DNA from: an uncultured Oligoflexia bacterium | Lineage (GTDB): Bacteria > Bdellovibrionota > Bacteriovoracia > Bacteriovoracales > Bacteriovoracaceae | Direction of reading: 5' to 3' | Assembly (NCBI GenBank): GCA_950060715.1 | Contig: CATLVA010000071.1 | Coordinates: forward strand, 1-7,055 | Length of the DNA: 7,055 bases | Shown: one piece after another, positions 1 to 6,526 of the stretch | How the letters are laid out: each line of letters begins with the position of its first letter | Position numbering within the stretch: position 1 is the first letter of the stretch | Program-made: the position numbers and the translations under genes | The notes under the pieces: model-generated | The model's input: the letters and a program-made list of their open reading frames with translations, nothing else | Databases searched by the model: none | What the model was told of the DNA's origin: nothing

Positions 1-2030
1 ATGTGGTCAGTCGTTACTGAATCCGCAAGCATTGCGAGCGCATACGCGCCTTCGATGTTTTCTGTAGCGGCTGGCTCTGCGCCCATACCTTCAAAAAATG
101 GAGGGTTTTGGATATAAGTTGAGTCTTCAGACCAGCTATAAGTTTCACCAGTTGTCGATTTAATATCTTGCCACTCTTGAGTTCCATCAAAAACATTAGC
201 ATAACGAGAAGCAAACATTTCAGGAGTGATTGCTGTTCTTAGTGTTTCTGTGATCTCTTCATTTGAAGGCCAAATATCTTTTAAGAAGACATCGTTTCCA
301 TCTTTGTCTTTTCCAAGTGGATCAGTTGATAGGTTAATATTCATATTACCCGCAATTGCGTAAGCTACAACTAAAGGAGGTGAGGCTAGGTAGTTTGCTT
401 TAACATCTGGAGAGATTCTTCCTTCAAAGTTTCTGTTTCCTGAAAGAACTGAAGTCGCAACTAAGTCACCCTGTTGAATAGCTTTAGAAAACTCAGGCTT
501 TAATGGACCAGAATTTCCAATACAAGTCGTACAACCGTAACCAACTAAGTTAAATCCTAATGCATCCAAGTCTTTTTGTAGGTTAGCTGCTTCTAAATAG
601 TCAGAAACGACTTTAGAACCAGGTGCTAAAGACGTTTTTACCCATGGCTTAACAGATAAACCTCTCTCTAATGCTTTTTTCGCTACTAGACCAGCACCAA
701 GCATAACCGATGGGTTTGAAGTGTTAGTACAGCTTGTAATAGCTGCAATAACGACATCACCTTGAGAAATTTCAAAATCATGTCCTTCAACTTTTACTGA
801 TTTTTTTAATTCAGTAGATTTAAAAGTGTTTTGCATATCTTTTTCGAACTGAGCAGGAGCATCAGTTAAAAGAATTCGATCTTGAGGTCGCTTAGGTCCA
901 GCAATCGCAGGTTTAACACTTGAAATATCTAGTTCAAGTGTGTCAGTAAACACAGGTTCATCACCATCGTTTGCCCATAGACCTTGCTCTTTAGCATAAG
1001 CTTCAACTAGTTCAACTCGCTTAGGATCACGTCCTGAGAATTTTAAGTAATTAATTGTTTCACTATCGATTGGGAAGAATCCCATAGTCGCACCGTACTC
1101 TGGCGCCATGTTAGCAATAGTCGCTCTATCAGCAAGAGAAAGGTTTTTAAGTCCTTCACCATAGAATTCAACAAATTTACCAACAACACCTTTTTCTCTT
1201 AGCATTTGAACAACTCTAAGAACTAGATCTGTTGCAGTTGTTCCCTCTGAAAGAGTTCCTGTTAATTTGAAACCGATTACTTCTGGGATAAGCATCGTTA
1301 CAGCTTGTCCAAGCATTGCTGCTTCAGCTTCGATACCACCAACACCCCAACCAAGAACTGAAAGTCCGTTGATCATTGTAGTGTGCGAGTCAGTTCCAAC
1401 TAGAGTATCACAGTATGCAAGCTCACCTTCGTCAGTTCCTTTAGTCCAAACAACTTGTGCCGTGTACTCTAGGTTTACTTGGTGAATAATTCCTGTTCCC
1501 GGAGGAACAACTTTGAAATTATCAAAAGCAGTCTGTCCCCATTTTAGGAATTCATATCTTTCTTTATTTCTTTCAAACTCAAGCATAACGTTACTTTTGA
1601 AAGAGTTATCTGATCCATAGTGGTCAACCATTACTGAGTGATCAATAACTAAATCAACTGGAACTTGAGGATTAATTTTCTTAGGGTCTCCACCTAGGTT
1701 TTTAATCGCATCTCTCATCGCAGCGAGATCAACAACTGCAGGAACACCGGTGAAGTCTTGCATCATTACGCGTGCTGGGTAGTAATTGATTTCGTGAGTA
1801 GATTTCTTTTCAGATGCCCACTTGTTAATGGCTTCGATATCAGCTTTGAAAACTGTAAAGTCATCTTCATTACGAAGAAGGTTTTCAGCCAAAACTTTTA
1901 AAGACTTTGGAAGTTTATCCAAATTTGAAAGTCCATTTTTTTGAGCTTCTTTCAGTGAGTAGAATTTGTATTCTTTTCCACCCGCAGAAATTGAGCTAAA
2001 CGCGTTAAACGAGTTCTTGCTTTTTGCCAT
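1..2030 (-). CDS. acnA: Aconitate hydratase, AcnA/IRP1 type (3' end beyond window)
   Basis: Interconverts citrate and isocitrate through cis-aconitate in the cytosolic TCA cycle, using a [4Fe-4S] cluster. The frame stays open from the ATG at 2030-2028 to the left edge, giving 676 complete codons. Seen in the translation: the [19 protein letters not shown] active-site segment (Asp214, Ser215, His216); cluster cysteine Cys434 in [10 protein letters not shown]; Cys500 and Cys503 in [13 protein letters not shown]. These lie one residue from the E. coli AcnA cysteines (435, 501, 504, from memory). The last visible residues, ADSVTTDH, open the C-terminal swivel domain, so of a usual ~890 residues about 210 lie outside the window. 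The N-terminal MAKSKNSF and the [24 protein letters not shown] block are typical of AcnA rather than AcnB or mitochondrial aconitase. The start has a good AGGAG site. Family members can moonlight as RNA-binding regulators when the cluster is lost; nothing here tests that. The identification is very secure. Confidence 0.97.
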   Translation of the reverse strand, partial: MAKSKNSFNAFSSISAGGKEYKFYSLKEAQKNGLSNLDKLPKSLKVLAENLLRNEDDFTVFKADIEAINKWASEKKSTHEINYYPARVMMQDFTGVPAVVDLAAMRDAIKNLGGDPKKINPQVPVDLVIDHSVMVDHYGSDNSFKSNVMLEFERNKERYEFLKWGQTAFDNFKVVPPGTGIIHQVNLEYTAQVVWTKGTDEGELAYCDTLVGTDSHTTMINGLSVLGWGVGGIEAEAAMLGQAVTMLIPEVIGFKLTGTLSEGTTATDLVLRVVQMLREKGVVGKFVEFYGEGLKNLSLADRATIANMAPEYGATMGFFPIDSETINYLKFSGRDPKRVELVEAYAKEQGLWANDGDEPVFTDTLELDISSVKPAIAGPKRPQDRILLTDAPAQFEKDMQNTFKSTELKKSVKVEGHDFEISQGDVVIAAITSCTNTSNPSVMLGAGLVAKKALERGLSVKPWVKTSLAPGSKVVSDYLEAANLQKDLDALGFNLVGYGCTTCIGNSGPLKPEFSKAIQQGDLVATSVLSGNRNFEGRISPDVKANYLASPPLVVAYAIAGNMNINLSTDPLGKDKDGNDVFLKDIWPSNEEITETLRTAITPEMFASRYANVFDGTQEWQDIKSTTGETYSWSEDSTYIQNPPFFEGMGAEPAATENIEGAYALAMLADSVTTDH

Positions 2031-2036
2031 GTGTTA

Positions 2037-2041
2037 CTCCT
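2037..2041 (-). promoter_or_regulatory. Ribosome binding site of acnA
   Basis: Read on the minus strand, AGGAG lies six bases upstream of the acnA ATG at 2030-2028. It is a near-ideal Shine-Dalgarno sequence, and it fixes the start codon. It contrasts with the divergent plus-strand gene across the same intergenic region, which has no such site. Confidence 0.85.
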
Positions 2042-2065
2042 AGATGATTTAATTTGAGGTATCCT

Positions 2066-2071
2066 ATCATA
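2066..2071 (-). promoter_or_regulatory. Candidate -10 element for acnA
   Basis: On the minus strand this reads TATGAT, five of six matches to TATAAT. It would place transcription start near 2058 and give a leader of about 28 nt carrying the AGGAG site. No good -35 is seen at 16-18 bp spacing (TCTTAT/CTTATG), so this promoter is weak or activator-dependent if real. This is pattern matching only. Confidence 0.4.
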
Positions 2072-2100
2072 ATAACTATGGAACTTGCATAAGATTTTTC

Positions 2101-2128
2101 TTAACAGAAGCCCATGACATGATAAAAT
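2101..2128 (+). promoter_or_regulatory. Sigma-70-type promoter for the PilZ-like/receiver-TPR unit
   Basis: TTAACA (2101-2106, five of six matches to TTGACA) is followed after 16 bp by TAAAAT (2123-2128, five of six matches to TATAAT). A TG dinucleotide at 2120-2121, one base before the hexamer, makes it an extended -10. A start about seven bases after the hexamer falls at or next to 2135, the A of the first ATG of the downstream gene, so the mRNA would have little or no 5' leader. The promoter elements are seen directly; the start point is inferred. Confidence 0.6.
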
Positions 2129-2134
2129 TTGGCC

Positions 2135-2569
2135 ATGAGTTTAATCATTAACGCAAAAGATTTTCATTCGATTCATTACTCTATGGTTATTATCAATGAG
2201 ACCAGCGGGCTGGAGAATCGTGACGTAAAGCGCTATTCTCTTGAAGAATTAGATTCAACGGGAGTAAAGTTAAAAATTCCCGGTTCTATTTGTCAAAAGG
2301 GCCATGTATTAGGTGTCATTTTTTTTCGAGGTAAAAGAGTAAAAATTCCAAAGAAAATACCTGCTAGTCGTCAGGGAGGGGAAATCTTCTTTTCTGCGAT
2401 TGGAAAAGTTAAAGAAAAGTTTATAGATGACGATTCGGACCAAGTTATTATTGAGGTCCAGTTCACACAGTTCGATAATCACACCTGGCAATCAATGCTG
2501 GAAGAATACGCAGAAAAAAAGAGTCAAGTGAGAGAATTATTTAAAGGGATGCGATTAAATCATGACTGA
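2135..2569 (+). CDS. Small beta-rich protein, possibly PilZ-like
   Basis: I do not recognise this 144-residue protein with certainty. It has no signal peptide or membrane segment, so it is probably cytosolic. The order of predicted strands (LDSTGVKLKIPG, HVLGVIFFRG, GEIFFSAIGKVKE, QVIIEVQFTQFD) followed by a C-terminal helix (WQSMLEEYAEKKSQVRELF) resembles the PilZ barrel plus helix layout of c-di-GMP effector domains. The canonical RxxxR and DxSxxG ligand motifs are not clearly present; only KRYSLEELDSTG is loosely reminiscent, so nucleotide binding is doubtful. An in-frame TTG at 2129 is a possible earlier start, but it lies beside the -10 element and would be upstream of the predicted transcript. 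The ATG at 2135 is therefore chosen, although neither start has a Shine-Dalgarno sequence. The 3' end overlaps the next gene by 8 nt, which suggests translational coupling and a shared role with the receiver-TPR protein. Confidence 0.75.
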   Translation: MSLIINAKDFHSIHYSMVIINETSGLENRDVKRYSLEELDSTGVKLKIPGSICQKGHVLGVIFFRGKRVKIPKKIPASRQGGEIFFSAIGKVKEKFIDDDSDQVIIEVQFTQFDNHTWQSMLEEYAEKKSQVRELFKGMRLNHD

Positions 2570-3857
2570 TCTATCGAAATTCGCAGCCGCTATGAAGGTC
2601 AAAAAAGTTGTCTTATGTTCGGATAACTCAACTGATAAATCTTCATGGAAAAGATATTTTGTTGAAGCAGGTGTACCAGTTGCCCAGGTGATAACGACCT
2701 CAAGTTTTCAAGAAGCAAGTGAAGCTTTGAGTAAGAATCCTGATATATTTATGACAGGGCAATATGTTAACAACCAGTCTTGTATTGAGTTAGTTGATAG
2801 GCATATTGAAAAGCAACCAGATAGATCTCGAGCTTGGACTTTTGTTTGCACCGAAAATAATTCTCTGCTTTTGAGTTCATATCTAGCGGAAAAAAATGTA
2901 GATGGGATAATCTTAAAACCTTATAACAGCCAAGATATAAGCGATTCATTAGGTCCTAGTCTTATTGCAAAACTAGAGATGAAAAAAGAAACGAAGCTCT
3001 ATCACGAAATCTTGGCCCTGGTGAAAACGGATCAACTAGATGAGGCCAGTGAAAAGCTTGAGGTCTTTAAAAAAGGTAAAGAGCAAAATCCCTATCCTTA
3101 TTATTTAGAAGGACTAATAAAAGAGGGACGTAATAATATTGATGAGGCCTTAGAGTTTTATTTCAAATCACTTAAATTTGATGAAAAAAATTATCTAGTG
3201 CTTTCCCGTTTATTCGACCTTTTAATGGCCAATAGAGATTATGAGCAGGCTTATTCCTGCGCAGAAGTTTTAAGTGAAAATCATCCTATTAACCCCAACC
3301 GAAGCCCCGAGATGATTCGAGCTTCAATTGCGACCAAGAATTTTGAAAATTTAATCAAATTTTGTGACGCCATTTTAAATAGTACGGGCAATATTGCTGG
3401 TCTTGAAAAACCTCTCGCAGCTGCACTTATTGTTGCGGCAAAGTCTTTGGCGTCAGCTCCAAAGGCCAGGGATTTAGTCATCGACGCTCTTAGAAGAGGA
3501 GTCAGTCTTATCGATAGAAATAGTCCAATCTTTATTTCTGCCCTTGAAACTTTTTTAATGGTAGATGATCTAGTCGATACGAAAAAACTATTAGACGAAA
3601 TTCCATCTGACGAGATGGATGAGGACTTATTGGCCATTGACCTTGAGTATACCTATAAATCAACAACACCAGTTGCAGCCTTCGAAAAAGCGCAAGGATT
3701 GGTAAAAATTGATAAGGCAAACGAGAAGTCTTATTTAATTTTATTAAAAGCAGCCAAAGAATTAGGTAAGGACTCTAACAAGCTAGAAGATATGGCCTTT
3801 GATGCGGCTCGAATATTTCCCGATCTAAAAAATGAATTTTTAAATGCTATTAAATAA
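2562..3857 (+). CDS. Degenerate receiver domain plus TPR repeat protein
   Basis: A 431-residue cytosolic protein, probably a signalling scaffold. Residues about 15-130 look like a CheY-type receiver: KKVVLCSDN with acidic Asp21, then PDIFMTGQY, then WTFVCTENN, then DGIILKPYNSQDI with the conserved Lys119-Pro120. The position that should hold the phospho-acceptor Asp, at the end of the third strand, appears to be Gly66 (or Thr65), so ordinary phosphorylation seems lost. From about residue 140 helical repeats follow. The clearest TPR-like units are YPYYLEGLIKEGRNNIDEAL and the stretch near 205-240; further alpha-helical repeats run to the C-terminus. Receiver-TPR proteins are known in Gram-negative bacteria, where the TPR part acts as a protein-binding output. 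The ATG overlaps the previous stop region by 8 nt; an AAAGGGA at 2543-2549 is rather far (12 nt) for a Shine-Dalgarno, so coupling to the upstream gene is likely. The exact pathway is unknown. Confidence 0.85.
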   Translation: MTDLSKFAAAMKVKKVVLCSDNSTDKSSWKRYFVEAGVPVAQVITTSSFQEASEALSKNPDIFMTGQYVNNQSCIELVDRHIEKQPDRSRAWTFVCTENNSLLLSSYLAEKNVDGIILKPYNSQDISDSLGPSLIAKLEMKKETKLYHEILALVKTDQLDEASEKLEVFKKGKEQNPYPYYLEGLIKEGRNNIDEALEFYFKSLKFDEKNYLVLSRLFDLLMANRDYEQAYSCAEVLSENHPINPNRSPEMIRASIATKNFENLIKFCDAILNSTGNIAGLEKPLAAALIVAAKSLASAPKARDLVIDALRRGVSLIDRNSPIFISALETFLMVDDLVDTKKLLDEIPSDEMDEDLLAIDLEYTYKSTTPVAAFEKAQGLVKIDKANEKSYLILLKAAKELGKDSNKLEDMAFDAARIFPDLKNEFLNAIK

Positions 3858-3953
3858 ATGAGTGTTTAAGTTTAGTACTTCTTAAAAAATCTTAAATCAT
3901 TGTTAAAACCGTGACTTATCCCTTTTTTTTTTCAACAATTGTCTTTAGGCACA

Positions 3954-3969
3954 TAAAAAAGGTACTAGT
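3954..3969 (+). promoter_or_regulatory. Translation leader of the HvfC-like gene
   Basis: TAAAAAAGG (3954-3962) lies seven bases before the ATG at 3970 and is the likely ribosome binding site. The bases between are TACTAGT. A similar arrangement, TAAAAAAG then TACTAG directly before the ATG, occurs at 4498-4515 ahead of the homoserine kinase gene. The rest of the 112-bp gap (3858-3953) is AT-rich with a run of ten T at 3923-3932; I see no convincing promoter pair or hairpin terminator there. Confidence 0.5.
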
Positions 3970-4467
3970 ATGCAAAACTCCTACTATCAAATTGCACAAA
4001 TGTTTTCACGTAAAGCGACTTCCAAACAGTTTGATGAAATGTTTCATCAACCTGAAAAAGAAGATCCAAGATTTCTAGATGACTTCTTCATTAAAGTCTT
4101 TATCGAGATGAAGGAAAAGTTTCAAGTGAGCTTTAAATTCATTGGCGAAGAGAATTTTAAAATACTCGTTTATGAATATTTGAGAAATGTTCCTTACCAT
4201 AATGATAATTATGGCCACTTATTCCCTGAGTTTATCGGGCAAATTCCAGTATTGGATCAGATGCGCTATTTAAAGTGGATTGCAAAACTTGATTGGTTTT
4301 GGTTTGCAGATAACAAAGAATCAATTACGCTACCTAAAGGGACGCTTAATTCTTGGGGGAACCTCCAGCGAGATGAAGAGCAAATACAAATTGAAATCGA
4401 TGAAAGCGTAATGGAAAGGTTAGTTGTAAAGAAATTCGGAAACGAGTTTAAGATAGTTGCAGTTTAA
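3970..4467 (+). CDS. HvfC/DUF2063-like protein
   Basis: A 165-residue soluble protein. Residues about 35-115 resemble the N-terminal helical domain of the HvfC/BufC (DUF2063) family: a helix ending in FKFIGEENF (55-63), then VYEYLRNVP (67-75), then the hallmark YGHLFPEFI (81-89), then YLKWIAKLDWFWF (100-112). In the family these correspond to the LGxxxFxxLA, P, GxxFxxFL and PYLxxLAxLEW blocks. Known relatives deliver precursor peptides to DUF692/MNIO enzymes that modify cysteines in copper- or metal-related peptides. No such enzyme, precursor peptide or DoxX-type partner is in this window, so the role here may differ. The usual RxxVYRNN segment at the start of the family domain is not seen. 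The C-terminal 50 residues are acidic and beta-like and are not recognised. The start is supported by AAAAAAGG seven bases upstream. The family match is by eye and moderate. Confidence 0.65.
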   Translation: MQNSYYQIAQMFSRKATSKQFDEMFHQPEKEDPRFLDDFFIKVFIEMKEKFQVSFKFIGEENFKILVYEYLRNVPYHNDNYGHLFPEFIGQIPVLDQMRYLKWIAKLDWFWFADNKESITLPKGTLNSWGNLQRDEEQIQIEIDESVMERLVVKKFGNEFKIVAV

Positions 4468-4515
4468 TTTTTCTTGGATTAACGCTCTCGATATTACTAA
4501 AAAAGTTAATACTAG

Positions 4516-5478
4516 ATGGGTGTATATTCAGAAATAGATTTAAAAGAAATCAATGAAATTCTAAAATATTATGAGTTAGGTAATGCTGTGTCTTTTAAGG
4601 CCACGATAACTGGAATTTCTAACTCGAATTTCAAAGTAACTCTTTCAAATGGGAAAGAGGTTTTGTTAAAAGTGTCTAATGACAAAACTTTAGAGCAGCT
4701 AGAAAACGAACAGCGAATTCTTGAAGTACTAGAGAACTACAATTATCTCCATTCTATCCATCCTTTCAAAACAATAAAAGGGAAACCAATCTATCATCAT
4801 AAGAATTTCTTTGGTGTTGTGTTTCCTTTTATCAATGGGCTCCCTCCAAAGATTGATAAATCCACAATTCAGCAAATTGGAAAGGCATTAGCAGAATTGC
4901 ACAGCTTAGAAATTCACAAAGAAGACCTGGCCAGCATCAGAAGGCACGATTTAGTGGGCTACGGAGGGCTTAGTATTCAAGACTTTGTTCAAAGTGAAGA
5001 ATGTCCAAAAGATTTTAGAGAAGCTTTTGAAACCGTTTTTCCTGATGGAGTTTCAGCTATCCCGTATGATATTTTCCCAGCCGGTATCATTCATGGTGAT
5101 CTTTACTTTGATAATTCTCTTTTTCACGAAGGTAAACTTGTTACCTTGATAGATTTTGAACAATCAGGAAGAGGGCGTTTCATTCTTGATCTAGGTATCG
5201 CAATCAGTGGTAGCTGTATGAATCAAGATCATTCCCAAATAGATTTGGAATTAGTGGAAAATTTTCTCAAAGGGTATGAGCAAGGTAGGCATCTACTTGC
5301 GATAGAAAAAGAATACTTAGTTGTGGCCGTAAAAGTCGGATTCTTCTCAATCGCTCTGTGGAGAATAAAAAGATTTTATGCTGGAAACCTAGATCAGTCG
5401 AAAAAATTTAATTACCGTGAATTGACCGAGAGATGTCTTAGATTTCATTCAATGAAATCAAATGATGATCAATTTTAA
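4516..5478 (+). CDS. thrB: Homoserine kinase type II-like phosphotransferase (APH fold)
   Basis: Predicted to phosphorylate homoserine to O-phosphohomoserine with ATP, the penultimate step of threonine synthesis, in the cytosol. The 320-residue length equals that of the type II (APH-fold, Pseudomonas-like) ThrB family. Seen: the family-like N-terminus MGVYSEIDLKEINEIL; ITGISNSNFKVTLSNGKEVLLKV with the probable ATP-binding Lys52; the catalytic loop GIIHGDLYFDN with His193, Asp195 and Asn200; and the metal-binding LIDFEQSGRG with Asp213. The helical C-terminal part (ENFLKGYEQGRHLLAIE; ALWRIKRFYAG) also fits. No other threonine gene (hom, thrC) is nearby, and APH-fold kinases vary in substrate, so another small-molecule alcohol remains possible. 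It starts 48 bp after the HvfC-like stop and probably shares its transcript. Its Shine-Dalgarno is poor: only AAAAAAG about ten bases upstream, in a leader resembling that of the preceding gene. Confidence 0.85.
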   Translation: MGVYSEIDLKEINEILKYYELGNAVSFKATITGISNSNFKVTLSNGKEVLLKVSNDKTLEQLENEQRILEVLENYNYLHSIHPFKTIKGKPIYHHKNFFGVVFPFINGLPPKIDKSTIQQIGKALAELHSLEIHKEDLASIRRHDLVGYGGLSIQDFVQSEECPKDFREAFETVFPDGVSAIPYDIFPAGIIHGDLYFDNSLFHEGKLVTLIDFEQSGRGRFILDLGIAISGSCMNQDHSQIDLELVENFLKGYEQGRHLLAIEKEYLVVAVKVGFFSIALWRIKRFYAGNLDQSKKFNYRELTERCLRFHSMKSNDDQF

Positions 5479-5482
5479 GTTT

Positions 5483-5503
5483 TTGTCTGAGCAATTGTCT
5501 AAG
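5483..5503 (+). repeat. Short direct repeat in the thrB-rplY gap
   Basis: TTGTCTGAG (5483-5491) and TTGTCTAAG (5495-5503) are two nine-base copies differing at one position, starting 12 bp apart, so on nearly the same helix face. CAATTGTCT, overlapping the second copy (5492-5500), also occurs at 3936-3944 ahead of the HvfC-like gene. The arrangement could be an operator; it could equally be chance in AT-rich spacer. Confidence 0.3.
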
Positions 5504-5542
5504 TCTTTGCGCTAAGGGTGAGAGTTTCAGTTTTTAAGCGGT

Positions 5543-5548
5543 TAAAAT
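5543..5548 (+). promoter_or_regulatory. Candidate -10 element for rplY
   Basis: TAAAAT is five of six matches to TATAAT and sits about 30 bp before the rplY start, giving a leader of roughly 25 nt that contains the AAGGAAG ribosome binding site at 5569-5575. It is embedded in the palindromic AAAATATTTT (5544-5553). No recognisable -35 lies at 16-18 bp, so the promoter call is tentative. Confidence 0.35.
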
Positions 5549-5579
5549 ATTTTTATCAAAAACCTCAAAAGGAAGATAA

Positions 5580-6197
5580 ATGACAACATTAAAGACAGAG
5601 ACAAGAGAACTAGGCTTATCGAGTGGAGATCTTAATAAGTTTAGAAAACAAGGGAGAATTCCTGCCGTGGTTTACGGAAAAGAATTATCATCGTCAAAGT
5701 CTATTTGGGTAAACCAAATTGATTTCATGAAAGTTTACCATGACACAGGTAAGATCATGGAAATGTCAGTTGACGGAAAAACTGAAATGGTAAATGCAAA
5801 AGTAATTGATCGTGGACCGATGGGAACACTTATGCACGTTAATTTTCACCAATTAAAAAGAGGACAAAAAACATTGGTTAAAGTTCCTCTACATGCCGAT
5901 GGTGAAGCAAAGGGTGTAAAAGAAGGTGGAATCCTTTCATGGAGTCACGAGACAATACAAATTGAAGGTGTTCCAAAAGATATTCCTGAAAGTATCCATG
6001 TAGACATTTCTGCTCTTGAGATTGGAGCTGTTCTTCATGCTTCTGATATTAAGTTAGCGAAAGGTTTAACTTTAGTTGATGACGCTGAGATGGCGATACT
6101 ATCAATTCAGGCTCCAAGTAAAGCTGCAGAAGCTGAAACTGCTGGAGCAGAAGAAGCAGCTGAGACCGCAGCACCTGCTGGTGGTGAAGAAGCTTAA
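5580..6197 (+). CDS. rplY: 50S ribosomal protein L25 (long form, Ctc/TL5 type)
   Basis: Binds 5S rRNA in the central protuberance of the large ribosomal subunit. The 205 residues make this the two-domain form, unlike the ~94-residue E. coli protein. Residues about 4-92 are the L25 beta-barrel, with the signature FRKQGRIPAVVYGK (21-34) and HVNFHQL (86-92). Residues about 96-178 are the C-terminal Ctc/TL5 domain, with GVPKDIPESIHVDISALEIG (130-149). Residues 179-205 form an Ala/Glu-rich acidic tail, common in long L25 proteins and probably disordered. AAGGAAG ends four bases before the ATG. In many bacteria rplY is followed by pth; here a DUF952 gene follows instead, starting in the last base of the stop codon. 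In Bacillus the homologue is a general-stress protein, but no stress promoter is evident here. Confidence 0.97.
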   Translation: MTTLKTETRELGLSSGDLNKFRKQGRIPAVVYGKELSSSKSIWVNQIDFMKVYHDTGKIMEMSVDGKTEMVNAKVIDRGPMGTLMHVNFHQLKRGQKTLVKVPLHADGEAKGVKEGGILSWSHETIQIEGVPKDIPESIHVDISALEIGAVLHASDIKLAKGLTLVDDAEMAILSIQAPSKAAEAETAGAEEAAETAAPAGGEEA

Positions 6198-6526
6198 TGC
6201 TTTATCATTTAATATCTAAGCATCAATATGACCTCGCCAAAGAGCGAGGTCTTTATGCACCTGATTCTCTCGAGTCGGAAGGCTTCATACATTTTTCTAC
6301 AAATGAACAAGTAGATACAACCGCTAAACGTTTCTATTTCAAACAAGAAAATCTTATGCTTTTAGAGATTGATCCTAATCTTTTAAAGGCAGAAGTAAAA
6401 TTTGAACCAGCAGACAATGAATTGTTTCCTCATCTCTATGGAGAGTTAAACATGGATGCGGTTGAAAATGTTTATGAGTTGTCTTGGAAGGGTGAAGAGC
6501 TAATACGTAGTCAGCAGTCTTCTTAG
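6197..6526 (+). CDS. DUF952 family protein
   Basis: A 109-residue soluble protein of uncharacterised function. It matches the DUF952 pattern along its length: LYHLISKHQYDLAKERGLYAP at the N-terminus, SLESEGFIHFST (24-35), RFYFKQENLMLLEIDP (45-60), and FPHLYGELNMDAV (77-89). The family usually reads EGFIHCST; here Phe replaces the Cys. The fold has been related to ADP-ribosyltransferase-like proteins, but no enzymatic role is established and I infer none. The length is typical of the family. The ATG shares its A with the last base of the rplY stop codon (TAATG), so translation is probably coupled by termination-reinitiation; GAAGAAG in the rplY tail may serve as ribosome binding site. The 3' end overlaps the convergent peptidase gene by 27 nt. 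It carries a perfect hairpin near its 5' end (6230-6251). Confidence 0.92.
   Translation: MLYHLISKHQYDLAKERGLYAPDSLESEGFIHFSTNEQVDTTAKRFYFKQENLMLLEIDPNLLKAEVKFEPADNELFPHLYGELNMDAVENVYELSWKGEELIRSQQSS
6230..6251 (+). other. Perfect 8-bp hairpin inside the DUF952 5' coding region
   Basis: GACCTCGC (6230-6237) and GCGAGGTC (6244-6251) are exact reverse complements separated by the six-base loop CAAAGA, followed by TTT. The stem is markedly richer in GC than its surroundings and begins 33 bases after the ATG. It resembles a weak intrinsic terminator or attenuator positioned just after rplY, though the T tract is only three bases. It encodes DLAKERGL, so protein-coding constraint could also explain it. 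Confidence 0.5.

Noticed and set aside
14..214. 66-codon minus-strand open frame
   Set aside because: It overlaps acnA on the same strand in another frame; acnA continues with clear homology to the left edge.
1267..1485. 72-codon plus-strand open frame
   Set aside because: It lies wholly antisense to the secure acnA coding region and has no recognisable protein features.
2129..2134. TTG as start codon of the PilZ-like gene
   Set aside because: It sits next to the -10 hexamer, upstream of the predicted transcription start, has no Shine-Dalgarno and would add only two residues.
3281..3637. 118-codon minus-strand open frame
   Set aside because: It is antisense to the TPR region and is low in complexity (Ser/Ala/Ile-rich), as expected for a shadow of helical coding sequence. 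It has no ribosome binding site.
3923..3932. Run of ten T as an intrinsic terminator after the receiver-TPR gene
   Set aside because: No GC-rich stem precedes it; only weak 4-5 bp AT pairings (around 3867-3886) can be drawn.
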